A stretch of 64,000 bases of DNA from JL08 sp963765555 (lineage in GTDB: Bacteria > Pseudomonadota > Alphaproteobacteria > Rhodobacterales > Rhodobacteraceae): the NCBI GenBank assembly GCA_963765555.1, contig CAVXWX010000003.1:496001-560000 (forward strand). The letters run 5' to 3'. Numbering within the stretch: the stretch's first letter is position 1; the number at the start of each line of letters is the position of its first letter. The position numbers and the translations under genes are program-made. The notes below the pieces were generated by a model. It saw only the letters and a program-made list of their open reading frames with translations, did not search any database and was not told the DNA's origin. Positions 1-9,282 of the stretch are shown here, one piece after another.

Positions 1-1003
1 ATTGTGGCAACAGATGCGCTTTGGCCCCTTCGGCCCCGATCAGGATTTCGGCCGTTTGCCCGTCGCGAATGCGCAGATCGGTGTTTGGCACTTCGATTTC
101 GACGCGAAAGGTGCGGGTTTCGGGATCGGCAGAGCGCGACAGAAAGATCACGCGCCCCTCTACCAGTTCCCCAGATACCAGTTTGGCACCGGCTCGGGCA
201 CCCACTTCAACGCGGTTCACTTCGGTTTCCGGCACAAAGCCGACAAGGTTGATGGGATCAAGCTGGATGATCGTGGCGCACAGCGATCCCGGCTGCATCA
301 GGCTGCCCAGTTCTGCCGTGTCGCTTTCCAGCAGGCCCTGAAACGGGGCCGTGATGGTCAGCCGTTCAATTTCCTTTTCGGCCAGCGCCACGGTGGCCTG
401 CGCCGACTGGATGCCCGATTTGGCGGCCTTGACGCCCGCCATGGCCGATTGTTCGTTGGCTTGTGCCGCGCGCACGGCGGCAATGGCACCGGCCACGCGG
501 GTTTCAGAGGCGTATCCGCCCTGCGAAAGTTTCTCGGCGGCATTGTTGTTGATCTGCGCTTCTTTCACGCGGGCGCGCGCCTCTTCCAGACGGGCCTCGG
601 CCTCGGGCACGCGGCTTTCTGCCTCAAGCAGGTTCGCCTCGGCATCTGCCAGCGTGGCATTGCGGGTGCCTGCATCCAGACGGCACAACACATCGCCCTT
701 GTTGACAAATGCGCCTTTCAGCAACGGATCGGATATCACCTGCGCCGATATTTCCGATTTCACGTCCACCTGACGGTTCGCTTCGGTCTGGCCGCGCAGC
801 ACGACCGCACTGTCAATCACCTTGGCCACGGAATGGCGCGCCACCACACCAACAGCGGGCGTTGCTGGTGTTTCGGCCTCGACCGTTTCGGACGCCGGCG
901 CATCTTCGCCCAAGGCAAATGCCTTGAGCGCGTCACGCTCGAACACTACAAAATACAAAAATCCGGTCACCAGCAGCGCGGTGAGGACAGGAATCAATCG
1001 CAT
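1..1003 (-). CDS. RND efflux transporter periplasmic adaptor (HlyD/MFP family), 3' end outside window
   Basis: Membrane-fusion protein that links an inner-membrane RND pump to an outer-membrane channel. The reading frame is open from the ATG (complement of 1001-1003) to the window edge, giving 334 codons without a stop. Seen in order: an N-terminal membrane anchor (about residues 3-20), a first lipoyl/barrel-sandwich half near residues 70-100 (SEISAQVISDP ... GDVLCRLD), a long Ala/Glu-rich coiled-coil hairpin (about 105-205), then the second lipoyl half (ITAPFQGLLESDTAELGS) and beta-barrel strands with PETEVNRVEVGA. The pump gene would be expected just beyond the left edge, because the gene reads leftward. 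The substrate cannot be inferred. The C-terminus is missing. Confidence 0.9.
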   Translation of the reverse strand, partial: MRLIPVLTALLVTGFLYFVVFERDALKAFALGEDAPASETVEAETPATPAVGVVARHSVAKVIDSAVVLRGQTEANRQVDVKSEISAQVISDPLLKGAFVNKGDVLCRLDAGTRNATLADAEANLLEAESRVPEAEARLEEARARVKEAQINNNAAEKLSQGGYASETRVAGAIAAVRAAQANEQSAMAGVKAAKSGIQSAQATVALAEKEIERLTITAPFQGLLESDTAELGSLMQPGSLCATIIQLDPINLVGFVPETEVNRVEVGARAGAKLVSGELVEGRVIFLSRSADPETRTFRVEIEVPNTDLRIRDGQTAEILIGAEGAKAHLLPQ

Positions 1004-1041
1004 GTTTTGCCTTTCTTGGCGGTCATATCGGCACGGCCGGC

Positions 1042-1098
1042 TTAAATCTGAGGCCTATATACATATTAAATACGCTAAACTAACCAGTTCAGATTAAA
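1042..1098. promoter_or_regulatory. inverted repeat in the efflux adaptor / TPR gene divergent promoter region
   Basis: TTAAATCTGA (1042-1051) and TCAGATTAAA (1089-1098) are near-perfect inverted copies flanking an AT-rich stretch, in the region between the divergent efflux adaptor and TPR genes. An AACT-N4-AGTT element lies inside (1078-1089). It could be an operator for a TetR-like regulator, as is common for efflux operons, but no regulator gene is visible in the window and the pairing may be chance. Confidence 0.2.
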
Positions 1099-1265
1099 CT
1101 TTTCCGTGAAACGGTGCAATACGTTGCCGCAACGCCGCAACTGCCCCTGAATTCACGCAACAGCCCCACCCCAAAGGCGAGGTCTTGGCTTGGCCCTGCA
1201 TGCAAGTTAAGAGAGGGCACGGAAGCGTCCACTACGGACATTTCCGCGCCAGAACGGGAGCAGAG

Positions 1266-1943
1266 ATGAGCGACACCGACAGTTTTATCGAAGAGGTCAG
1301 CGAAGAAGTCCGTCGTGACAAGCTTTATGCGACATTCAAGAAATACGGCTGGATTGCCGCGTTGTTCATTCTGGTGGTTGTCGGTGGCGCAACATGGTCG
1401 GAATGGCGCAAGGCACAAACCCGCGCCGCCGCCGAACAACTGGGCGACGATATGCTCGCAGCGCTTGAAATGAACGATGCCGCCGCCCGTGTGGCCGCCT
1501 TTGACCAGATCGTGCCACAGGCGGGGCCGGACGCAGGCCAACCGGTTCTGGATTTCCTGAAAGCCGCACAGCAGGCCGAAGCCGGTGATGCCGAAGGCGC
1601 CGCGCAAACCCTGAACGCTTTGGCTGTGAACGGGGATATCCCCGAAATCTACCGCCAGATTGCGGCGTTCAAGGCATTAAGCCTGAAAGACAGCGGCATC
1701 AGCGACGCAGAAAAGCGGACCCAGTTCGAAGCACTGGCCCAGCCCGGTGTGCCTGTGCGCCTGTTGGCCATGGAACAACTGGCCTTGCTGGATATCAAAA
1801 ACGGCCAACCCGACGCGGCAATCGCGACACTTCAGAGCATTCTGGATGACGCGCAAGTCAGCGCAGGCTTGCAACAACGCGCCGCACAGGTGATTGTGGC
1901 CCTGGGCGGCACACCAAATATCGACGTGCCCGCAGAAGGCTGA
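1266..1943 (+). CDS. YfgM-like tetratricopeptide repeat membrane protein
   Basis: A 225-residue protein with a short acidic cytoplasmic head (MSDTDSFIEEVSEEVRRDK), one transmembrane segment (about residues 30-47, WIAALFILVVVGGATW) and an Ala-rich helical periplasmic domain of the TPR_21/YfgM type. In Escherichia coli the homologue YfgM sits at the SecYEG translocon and works with periplasmic chaperones. The start was placed at the ATG after GGGAGCAGAG rather than at an upstream in-frame codon, because the conserved N-terminus begins there. It is followed directly by bamB and der, an order conserved in many proteobacteria, so the three are probably co-transcribed. Confidence 0.85.
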   Translation: MSDTDSFIEEVSEEVRRDKLYATFKKYGWIAALFILVVVGGATWSEWRKAQTRAAAEQLGDDMLAALEMNDAAARVAAFDQIVPQAGPDAGQPVLDFLKAAQQAEAGDAEGAAQTLNALAVNGDIPEIYRQIAAFKALSLKDSGISDAEKRTQFEALAQPGVPVRLLAMEQLALLDIKNGQPDAAIATLQSILDDAQVSAGLQQRAAQVIVALGGTPNIDVPAEG

Positions 1944-1984
1944 ACCGGCCCCGGCAGAACTGGCAGAGCAGACAGGATAAAACG

Positions 1985-3325
1985 ATGACACCGATTGCCC
2001 CTGCGTTTCTTCGCACACTGGCCCTTGCCCTGACCGGCACCCTGTTCCTGAGCGCGTGTGAAGACGATCGCATCCTGCCCGGCGTGCGCGAGGATTTGCG
2101 CAGTGAACTGGATGCCGAGGCGGGGCTTGCCAGCGCCGATGCCGTTGTCAATGAAAGCCGTCCGATCTCGCTTCCGGCGCAGCGGACCAACGCGAACTGG
2201 CCGCAAAACGCCGGATCACCCGGCCTGCGCGCCGAACATGCGGCATTGTCCCGCGCACCGCAGCGGATCTGGTCGGCCCCGATTGGCGAAGGTGACAGCC
2301 GCAAGTTCCGCATCACCGCCGATCCGGTTGTCGCGCAGGGCCGTATTTATACGCTGGATGCCAAATCGACGGTCACCGCAACATCGACAGGCGGCGCAAC
2401 CCTGTGGCAAAGCAACATCCGCCCCGCGCGCGATTCCGACAAGGACGCCACAGGCGGCGGCATCGCCTATGATGACGGACGTGTTTATGTTTCCCTTGGC
2501 TACGGCGAACTGGCGGCACTGGATGCCGCCACAGGCGCGGTCATCTGGACACAGCAACTGGACGCAACCGGAAGCGGCACACCGACAGTGGCCGGCAACC
2601 TTGTCTATCTGGTGGCCGGCGATGATGTGGGATGGGCCATTGAAAAAGCGACAGGCCGCATTGTGTGGCAAATCATTTCCGCCGGATCGGTGACCAATGT
2701 TCTGGGCGCACCGGCCCCCGCAGTCACCGACACGCTGGCGATCTTTTCGTTCGGGTCGGGGCAGGTGGTGGCCGTGTTCCGCAGGGGCGGGCTGCGCCGT
2801 TGGGATGCGTCTGTGACCGGCACGCGGATCGGCCGCGCGATCAGCGGTGTCAGCGATATCACCGGATCACCGGTTGTGCGCGGCAACACCGTTTACGTGG
2901 GCAACCATACCGGACGCATCGTTGCGCTGGACCTTGCCAATGGCGAACGGCGCTGGACCGCGACAAGCGGCGCGATCAGCCCGGTCTGGCCCACAGGCAA
3001 CGCGGTTTTCGCGATCACCGACACCAACGAACTGGTCCGGCTTGATTCGGCAACTGGCAACCGCGTCTGGGCGGTTGATCTGCCCAAATACGTCAAGGAC
3101 AAACCCAAGAAGCGCGGCGAGATCTTTGCCCATTATGGCCCCGTTCTTGCGGGCGGGCGTCTGATTGTTGCCTCCAATGACGGGGTATTGCGCAGCTTTG
3201 ATCCGGTCAGCGGTGCGCTGCTGTCCACGGTCGAAGTGCCCGGCGGGGCGACCACCGGACCGGTTGTGGCAGGCGGGGTTTTGTATGTTGTCGGCACCAA
3301 CGGGCAACTCCACGCTTTCCGTTAA
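1985..3325 (+). CDS. bamB: outer membrane protein assembly factor BamB
   Basis: Lipoprotein of the BAM complex that inserts beta-barrel proteins into the outer membrane. The 446-residue product has a signal peptide ending in a lipobox (LSAC, Cys25), then an eight-bladed PQQ-like beta-propeller. Blade repeats are visible as GRIYTLDAKS, GELAALDAATG, GRIVALDLANGERRW and GVLRSFDPVSG, the last ending near residue 446 with GQLHAFR. It lies between the YfgM-like gene and der, the usual context, with gaps of about 40-50 bases. Length and architecture are normal. Confidence 0.93.
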   Translation: MTPIAPAFLRTLALALTGTLFLSACEDDRILPGVREDLRSELDAEAGLASADAVVNESRPISLPAQRTNANWPQNAGSPGLRAEHAALSRAPQRIWSAPIGEGDSRKFRITADPVVAQGRIYTLDAKSTVTATSTGGATLWQSNIRPARDSDKDATGGGIAYDDGRVYVSLGYGELAALDAATGAVIWTQQLDATGSGTPTVAGNLVYLVAGDDVGWAIEKATGRIVWQIISAGSVTNVLGAPAPAVTDTLAIFSFGSGQVVAVFRRGGLRRWDASVTGTRIGRAISGVSDITGSPVVRGNTVYVGNHTGRIVALDLANGERRWTATSGAISPVWPTGNAVFAITDTNELVRLDSATGNRVWAVDLPKYVKDKPKKRGEIFAHYGPVLAGGRLIVASNDGVLRSFDPVSGALLSTVEVPGGATTGPVVAGGVLYVVGTNGQLHAFR

Positions 3326-3375
3326 CCGCAACATGAGGTAAAGCGCGCCTTTGATACGCGCATGCGGAGCATCTG

Positions 3376-4833
3376 ATGTCTTTTACCCTTGCCATCGTGG
3401 GGCGCCCGAACGTGGGCAAATCCACGCTGTTCAATCGCCTTGTGGGCAAACGTCTTGCGCTGGTTGATGACCAGCCCGGCGTCACGCGTGATTTGCGCGA
3501 AGGCGCTGCACGGCTGGGCGATCTGCGCTTTACCGTGATCGATACGGCCGGGCTGGAAGAAGTCACCGATGACAGCCTGCAGGGGCGGATGCGCCGCCTG
3601 ACCGAACGTGCGGTTGATATGGCCGATATCTGCCTGTTCATGATCGATGCGCGCGTTGGCGTGACCCCGTCGGACCAGCTGTTTGCCGATATTCTGCGCA
3701 AACGGTCCGCCCACGTCATTCTGGCCGCCAACAAGGGCGAAGGCGCGGCCGCCGATGCCGGTGTGATCGAAGCCTATGCGCTCGGTCTGGGCGAACCGAT
3801 CCGCATGTCGGCCGAACATGGCGAAGGGTTGAACGATCTTTACGCCCAACTGATGCCGCTGGCCGATGCTTTCGCCAAAAAGGCCAGTGACGAAGCCCCC
3901 GACGTTGATGTCACCATAGACGAGGACGACCCCGAGGCTGTCCGCGTGCCAACCCGCGCAAAACCGCTGCAGGTGGCGGTCGTGGGGCGCCCCAACGCGG
4001 GCAAATCCACCCTGATCAACCACATTATCGGCGAAGACCGCCTGTTGACCGGCCCCGAGGCGGGCATCACCCGCGACGCGATTTCGGTACAGACCGACTG
4101 GGGCGATGTTCCGGTGCGCATCTTTGATACGGCGGGGATGAGGAAAAAGGCGAAAGTCCAGGAAAAGCTTGAGAAACTCTCGGTCGGAGACGGGCTGCGC
4201 GCGGTCAAGTTTGCCGAAGTCGTGGTGGTGCTGCTGGATGCCGCCATCCCGTTTGAACAACAGGATCTGCGCATCGCCGATCTGGCCGAACGCGAGGGGC
4301 GCGCCGTAGTGGTTGCGGTGAACAAATGGGATATCGAACCGGAAAAGCAAAAGAAACTCAAAGACCTGCGGGAAAGCTTTGAACGGCTGCTGCCACAATT
4401 GCGCGGCGCGCCCTTGGTGACGGTGTCTGCCAAGACCGGCAAGGGCGTGGACCGCCTGAAAGACGCGATCCTGAAAGCCTACGAAGTCTGGAACCGGCGG
4501 GTCACGACGGCGCAGCTGAACCGCTGGCTGACCGGTATGCTGGAACAGCATCCGCCCCCCGCACCACAAGGCAAGCGCATCAAACTGCGCTACATGACCC
4601 AGGCCAAAACGCGCCCGCCCGGATTTGTCGTGATGTGTTCGCATCCCGACAAGCTGCCCGCCAGCTATTCACGCTATCTTGTCAACGGGTTACGCGTCGA
4701 CTTTGACATGCCGGGCACACCGATCCGCCTGTTCATGCGCTCCCAGAACGAAGAAAACCCCTATAAGAACCGCAAGAAATCCGGCCCTTCCAAGCTGCGC
4801 AAACACACCGAAGGCCGCCGCACCGACAGATAA
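3376..4833 (+). CDS. der: ribosome biogenesis GTPase Der (EngA)
   Basis: Tandem-GTPase factor needed for 50S subunit maturation. In the 485-residue protein the first G domain carries GRPNVGKST near residue 8 and DTAG near 56. The second carries GRPNAGKST near residue 203, with a matching DTAG and NKWD. A KH-like domain follows (about 375-460), then a basic tail. The gene follows bamB by 50 bases. A long hairpin lies just after the stop codon and may end the transcript. Confidence 0.96.
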   Translation: MSFTLAIVGRPNVGKSTLFNRLVGKRLALVDDQPGVTRDLREGAARLGDLRFTVIDTAGLEEVTDDSLQGRMRRLTERAVDMADICLFMIDARVGVTPSDQLFADILRKRSAHVILAANKGEGAAADAGVIEAYALGLGEPIRMSAEHGEGLNDLYAQLMPLADAFAKKASDEAPDVDVTIDEDDPEAVRVPTRAKPLQVAVVGRPNAGKSTLINHIIGEDRLLTGPEAGITRDAISVQTDWGDVPVRIFDTAGMRKKAKVQEKLEKLSVGDGLRAVKFAEVVVVLLDAAIPFEQQDLRIADLAEREGRAVVVAVNKWDIEPEKQKKLKDLRESFERLLPQLRGAPLVTVSAKTGKGVDRLKDAILKAYEVWNRRVTTAQLNRWLTGMLEQHPPPAPQGKRIKLRYMTQAKTRPPGFVVMCSHPDKLPASYSRYLVNGLRVDFDMPGTPIRLFMRSQNEENPYKNRKKSGPSKLRKHTEGRRTDR

Positions 4834-4836
4834 GAT

Positions 4837-4915
4837 GAGTATTTAAGGACAAATGAAGCCTGTTCCCTTCATTTGTCCGGTAAATACTCCTGCCGGAGGC
4901 ATGCACGCAGTGCAT
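4837..4915. repeat. long palindromic intergenic repeat between der and dddP
   Basis: Arms 4837-4858 and 4867-4889 pair over 22 bases with a single one-base imbalance (about two mismatched positions) around an 8-base loop. A second hairpin follows: ATGCAC-GCA-GTGCAT at 4901-4915. It sits between convergent 3' ends and could serve as a bidirectional terminator, but it lacks a clear T run. The core GTATTTAAGGACAAATGAAG is 15/20 identical to GTATTTGGGAAAAGATGAAG at 38031-38050, which suggests one dispersed repeat family of the kind seen in Rhodobacteraceae genomes. Confidence 0.6.
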
Positions 4916-4925
4916 CTGGGCGCGG

Positions 4926-6266
4926 CTAGCGGCCCATCAAAGCGTCGTCAAACGGGTATTTCGTCAGGTTTTCATACCCGTCCTCGGTGATCAGCACCTG
5001 ATCTTCGAGTTTGATCGAAAAATCGCCACCTTCGGGCGACACCAGTGCCTCGACACACAGGACCATGCCGGGTTCCAGCGCGTAATCAAACGCACCCTGA
5101 ACCGCGCCGTCAGGGTAGGCGACCAGTGGCCATTCATCACACAGGCCAACGCCGTGCATCAGGCAGCCGTATTTCTGTTTCTGGAATTGCGCGTCCAGCA
5201 CATGGGTGTTGGCGACCAGTTCGGGGATGGTGACGCCCGGTTTCAGCATCTCCATGTTCTGCATGATATGTTCATGCCCGTGCTGCATGGCATAGATCAT
5301 GTCGGCGGGCGGTGTGCGGTCGCCGATCCACCAGCTGCGCGAGATATCGACGCAAATGCCGTAAGATCCGATCAGATCGGTGTCAAAACTGACGATTTCG
5401 TTGTTCTGCACGATGCGCCCGCCGCATTCCTGAAACCACGGATTGGTACGCGGGCCCGACGACAGCAGCCGGGTTTCGATCCATTCCCCGCCGCGGCGGA
5501 TGTTTTCGGCATGCAGCACCGCCCAGATGTCATCCTCGCTCATGTTGCCTTGCGGCACGCCTGCGCGCGCGGCGCGTTCCATCTCGCCCACCGCCACCTC
5601 GCAGGCGTGGCTGGCGCAGCGCATGGCCAGTATTTCATCCGGCCCTTTGACAGAACGCGATTTTTCGGTGACTTCCTCGCCCTCCATGATCTCGAACCCT
5701 TGCGCTTCAAGCGCGCGCAGGCCGTGCAGCATGATCTTGTCCACGGCAAGGCGCATATTGCCGCCGCCATGCTCCGCGATCAGGCTGCGCACCTCGTTCG
5801 AAAACACATCGGCGGCCACGTCCAGCTTGTCACCGCGATCGAAATAGAACAGGTCCGCGCCCGAGCGTTGTTCGCGCACCAGCGGGTTGAAGGTGCTGAG
5901 GAACGGCGAATTCTTGTAGTCCCAGATCACCATATATCCATCAGCGCACAGCAGAACCGCGCGGAACGGGTTATGGGTGTTCCACAACTGCATATTGGTG
6001 CTGTCGGTGGCGTAGCGGATGTTGAGCGGGTCGAACATCAGCAATCCGCCATAGCCGCGATCCACAATATGGCGGGTCAGCCGTGCCCAGCGATAGTGGC
6101 GCATCGCCTGAAGATCGGGCAATTGCAGGCCCGCCGCCGCCCATTCACCATAGGCCAGCTGCGTCGGGCCGATCTCGATCCGGTTGGCATCATTGGGGGT
6201 GTTGTCGCCCAGGGTTGCGCCGCGGGTCGGGTCGATCTTGCGATGTGTGCTGTAATGCTGGTTCAT
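4926..6266 (-). CDS. dddP: dimethylsulfoniopropionate lyase DddP
   Basis: Cleaves the algal osmolyte DMSP to dimethyl sulfide and acrylate. It belongs to the M24 metallopeptidase fold but is not a peptidase. The 446-residue product has D295, D297 (FDTD), D307 (CVDISR), H371 (MHGVGL), E406 (CVEAL) and E421 (KLEDQ), exactly the numbering of the six metal ligands described for roseobacter DddP. The N-terminal creatinase-like domain spans about residues 40-200. The gene is a single unit, convergent with der. No DMSP transporter or acrylate-use genes adjoin it, so any partner functions lie elsewhere. Confidence 0.96.
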   Translation of the reverse strand: MNQHYSTHRKIDPTRGATLGDNTPNDANRIEIGPTQLAYGEWAAAGLQLPDLQAMRHYRWARLTRHIVDRGYGGLLMFDPLNIRYATDSTNMQLWNTHNPFRAVLLCADGYMVIWDYKNSPFLSTFNPLVREQRSGADLFYFDRGDKLDVAADVFSNEVRSLIAEHGGGNMRLAVDKIMLHGLRALEAQGFEIMEGEEVTEKSRSVKGPDEILAMRCASHACEVAVGEMERAARAGVPQGNMSEDDIWAVLHAENIRRGGEWIETRLLSSGPRTNPWFQECGGRIVQNNEIVSFDTDLIGSYGICVDISRSWWIGDRTPPADMIYAMQHGHEHIMQNMEMLKPGVTIPELVANTHVLDAQFQKQKYGCLMHGVGLCDEWPLVAYPDGAVQGAFDYALEPGMVLCVEALVSPEGGDFSIKLEDQVLITEDGYENLTKYPFDDALMGR

Positions 6267-6373
6267 GGGGGCCTCAAACCGTTGATGGCACCAAGATCAC
6301 AATGGAACGGCGGCCCGCGCGCGTCTGATTCCGACACACATTTGCGTCGTTTTCAAAGGACATTTCCCGCGCG

Positions 6374-7144
6374 ATGCGCTATCCGGCCGCTATGACCGAG
6401 ATTCTGCAACAGACTGTTCCCTATGACGTATTCGCGCCACTGCCGCTGCCCGGGGTGCGCCCGTTGGGGGATGAGCCGTGGATTTTCGTCGACGACGCCT
6501 ATGGCGCGCAGATGCAGCGGCGGGGCGAACTGCTCGCCGGACCGCGCGACAGGGTGCTGTATCTGGAAGAGGGCGCGCGCGCGGCGGCAGAGGAAGTGTT
6601 GCAGGCGGTGCTTGATCTGTTGGCGGCGCGGTTTGGGGCGCAGTTTCAGGTGACGGACAACAAAGTGATCCGCCCCGACGGGGTGCATATCGACATCGAC
6701 AGAACCGATCCGCTGCATACGTTGGGCCATCTGGTGCAAGAGGATTTCTGCATCCTGCAAAAACGCGGGCCAGAGCACGTGATGACGGGGGCGGTGCTGT
6801 GTTTTCCCGCCGGTTGGTGGCTGCGCGACAAGGCGGGCCGCCCGTTAAGCGGCATACACGAGCCGGTCGGCAGCTATGACGGCACCATGACACGGCGGGT
6901 GCAGCGCCTGTTTGACGGGGTGCAGCCGGGACGGGGTATGTGGCGGTTCAACGCGCTGTGGTACCGCGACCCCGAATTGCACCAGCCGGAATTGCCGCCC
7001 ATGGCGGGGCGCGATGTGCGCGGGCCGGACACCTGTGATTATCTGCGCTCCGAACGCCAGTGCATCCTGCGCTTGCCGGTCAGTGAGGCAGTGGTGTTTT
7101 CAATCCACAGTTTCGTTCTTAAATCGCCAAATCGTCCGGGCTGA
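6374..7144 (+). CDS. DUF3445 family protein (haem-dependent oxidative N-demethylase alpha-like)
   Basis: A 256-residue protein resembling the DUF3445 family, whose characterised member is the alpha subunit of a haem-dependent oxidative N-demethylase acting on dimethylamine. Typical segments are QEDFCILQK, TGAVLCFPAGWWLRDK, IHEPVGSYD and the C-terminal RSERQCILRLPVSEAVVFSIH. The other demethylase subunits are not nearby, so the substrate is unknown and the amine role is only a family hint. An alternative ATG lies six codons downstream. The last 26 bases overlap the convergent TspO-like gene. Confidence 0.75.
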   Translation: MRYPAAMTEILQQTVPYDVFAPLPLPGVRPLGDEPWIFVDDAYGAQMQRRGELLAGPRDRVLYLEEGARAAAEEVLQAVLDLLAARFGAQFQVTDNKVIRPDGVHIDIDRTDPLHTLGHLVQEDFCILQKRGPEHVMTGAVLCFPAGWWLRDKAGRPLSGIHEPVGSYDGTMTRRVQRLFDGVQPGRGMWRFNALWYRDPELHQPELPPMAGRDVRGPDTCDYLRSERQCILRLPVSEAVVFSIHSFVLKSPNRPG

Positions 7145-7856
7145 ACGTGTGGCGGTATCCGGCCCACATGGCCAGCCCGCACATGAACACCAGCCCGACA
7201 CCGGCCAGCGCGCCGACCGCCAGATTGGGCGTTTGCGCGTTGATATTGGCCACCACAATGCCCATCAACCCCCAGGCCACCGTGGTGCTGTAAAGCGGCG
7301 CGCGCCCCAGTGATATCTGGACAAAGGCTGCGAACCCCAGCGCGACAAACAGCATCAGAATGGCGGCGTTGTGCTGGCTCAGGATGTTGTGGCCCGCCAG
7401 CACCAGCGCCAGCGCGACGGCGCTGGCCACGGTCAGCCATCCGGCATAGATCGACACCGGCGCGCGCGCCCATACGCGGTCGATCTTGGGGGCGTAGAAC
7501 AGCGCCTTGATCGCGCTGAGCAGCATCAGCCAGATCATCAGTGTGGCCCAGATCGGGCTGAACTGCGCCACGGGCAGCCAGAAAATACCGATCACCAGCG
7601 ACACCAGCAGCGACATGCGCATTTTGTCCCAGCGCGGATAATCGACGCGTTTGAACAGACCGAACGCCATGCCGGCGGCCAGCCACGCATAAATCAGCGC
7701 CCAGATCGAAAACACATAGCCCGCCGGCTGGATCGGCGCGTCTTTCTGCGGAATCGGAAACGCTTCGGGGCTGAAGCCCTGAAAATCGGTGACAAACAGC
7801 GGCATCAGCGCGAACGCCACTGCTGCCAGCAGAACAAGAATGGCTTTAAGATGCAT
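7119..7856 (-). CDS. TspO/MBR-like tryptophan-rich integral membrane protein
   Basis: A 245-residue hydrophobic protein with about seven membrane segments and a TspO-type signature in the first loop (QPAGYVFSIWALIYAW, near residues 42-57). It is longer than classical TspO (about 160 residues, five helices) and belongs with the extended bacterial variants. TspO proteins bind tetrapyrroles and sense or respond to redox or stress, but that role is not proven for this branch. The start follows a good AAAAGGAG site. It lies just downstream of serS on the same strand, with a 38-base gap. Confidence 0.6.
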   Translation of the reverse strand: MHLKAILVLLAAVAFALMPLFVTDFQGFSPEAFPIPQKDAPIQPAGYVFSIWALIYAWLAAGMAFGLFKRVDYPRWDKMRMSLLVSLVIGIFWLPVAQFSPIWATLMIWLMLLSAIKALFYAPKIDRVWARAPVSIYAGWLTVASAVALALVLAGHNILSQHNAAILMLFVALGFAAFVQISLGRAPLYSTTVAWGLMGIVVANINAQTPNLAVGALAGVGLVFMCGLAMWAGYRHTFSPDDLAI

Positions 7857-7894
7857 CGCACACTCCTTTTCTTCGGGTCGGGCGAGGACCCGTG

Positions 7895-9187
7895 CTAGGT
7901 CAATGCCCCGTCCGCACCGATGGTTCCCTTGCCCCCCAGATAGGGGCGCAACACGTCGGGCAGGATCACCGAGCCGTCCGCCTGCTGGCCGTTTTCCAGC
8001 ACAGCAATCAGGCAGCGGCCCACGGCCAGCCCCGATCCGTTCAACGTATGCACGAATTCGGGTTTTCCGCCACCCGCTGGTTTGAAACGGGCATTCATGC
8101 GCCGGGCCTGAAAATCGCCCGTGGTCGAAACAGAACTGATTTCGCGATAGGTGTTCTGCCCCGGCACCCAGGCTTCGATATCATAGGTGCGGCGCGCGCC
8201 GAACCCCATGTCACCGGTGCACAGCACCACGGTGCGATAGGGAATGTTCAACTGTTCCAGCAAATCCTCGGCGCAGCGCAACATGCGCTTTTGTTCTGCG
8301 TCACTGTCATCGGGGTGCGTGATGCTGACCATCTCGACCTTTTCGAACTGGTGCTGGCGCAGCATGCCCGACGTATCGCGCCCCGCTGATCCCGCTTCGG
8401 AGCGGAAACACAGCGTGTGCGCGGTCAGGCGTACGGGCAGGGCGGTTTCGTCCAGCACGTCACCCGCGACGGAATAGGTCAGCGTGACTTCGGATGTGGG
8501 GATCAGCCACCAGCCGTTTGTGGTCTGATAGCTGTCATCGCCGAATTTCGGCAACTTGTCGGTGCCATACATCGCCTCGTCACGCACCAGTACGGGGCTG
8601 TTGCATTCTGTCAGGCCGTTCTTGTCCACATGCGTGTCGATCATGAACTGCGCCAGCGCACGGTGCACCCGCGCCACAGCGCCTTTCAGGACGACAAAGC
8701 GGCTGCCCGACATTTTCGCGGCCAGATCGAAATTCATGTTGGCGGCAATGCCCGCAATCTCGAAATGCTCTTTGGGTTTGAAATCGAACGTGCGCGGGGT
8801 GCCCCAGCGGTTCACTTCGACATTGTCGTTTTCATCCGCCCCGTCGGGCACATCGTCATAGGGCAGGTTGGGGATTTCGGCCAACAAGGCGGTCAGGCGC
8901 GCATCTTCGGCCTTTGCCTCTTCGGTCAGGTTTGCAATCTCGGCCTTTTTTTCGCTGACCAGTGCGCGCAGGCGTTCAAATTCTGCCTCGTCGCCCTTGG
9001 CCTTGGCCGCGCCCACCAGTTTCGAGGCTGCATTCTGTTCGGCCTGTGCGGTTTCCGCCTTGGTGATGCAGGACCGGCGGGCGGCATCAATCGCAAGGAT
9101 TTTATCTGCCATCGGTGCATCGCCACGGCGGGCCAATGCGGCGTCAAAGGCGGCAGGGGTGTCACGGATCGCACGGATATCATGCAT
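7895..9187 (-). CDS. serS: serine--tRNA ligase
   Basis: Charges tRNA-Ser (and tRNA-Sec) with serine. The 430-residue class II synthetase has the N-terminal coiled-coil tRNA-binding arm (about residues 30-100, rich in Glu/Lys/Ala), then motif 2 (LCFRSEAGSAGRDTSGMLRQHQFEKVE, quoted here only by its ends LCFRSEAG and HQFEKVE) and motif 3 (NGSGLAVGRCLIAVLEN). The start at MHDIRAIRDTP matches the family and follows AAAGGAC. An upstream in-frame codon at 9247 would add 20 unlikely residues. Confidence 0.96.
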   Translation of the reverse strand: MHDIRAIRDTPAAFDAALARRGDAPMADKILAIDAARRSCITKAETAQAEQNAASKLVGAAKAKGDEAEFERLRALVSEKKAEIANLTEEAKAEDARLTALLAEIPNLPYDDVPDGADENDNVEVNRWGTPRTFDFKPKEHFEIAGIAANMNFDLAAKMSGSRFVVLKGAVARVHRALAQFMIDTHVDKNGLTECNSPVLVRDEAMYGTDKLPKFGDDSYQTTNGWWLIPTSEVTLTYSVAGDVLDETALPVRLTAHTLCFRSEAGSAGRDTSGMLRQHQFEKVEMVSITHPDDSDAEQKRMLRCAEDLLEQLNIPYRTVVLCTGDMGFGARRTYDIEAWVPGQNTYREISSVSTTGDFQARRMNARFKPAGGGKPEFVHTLNGSGLAVGRCLIAVLENGQQADGSVILPDVLRPYLGGKGTIGADGALT

Positions 9188-9282
9188 GGCGGTCGTCCTT
9201 TGGAAGTGATTCACTTTGCGCGGTGTTATGGCGCATCTTGTTGCCAATCGTAACCGTGATTATCGCAGGGTTCAGTCGGTAT

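Noticed and set aside
2..1045. 347-codon open frame on the + strand
   Set aside because: It is antisense to the efflux adaptor gene, which has clear lipoyl and coiled-coil motifs; the + frame has no recognisable domain.
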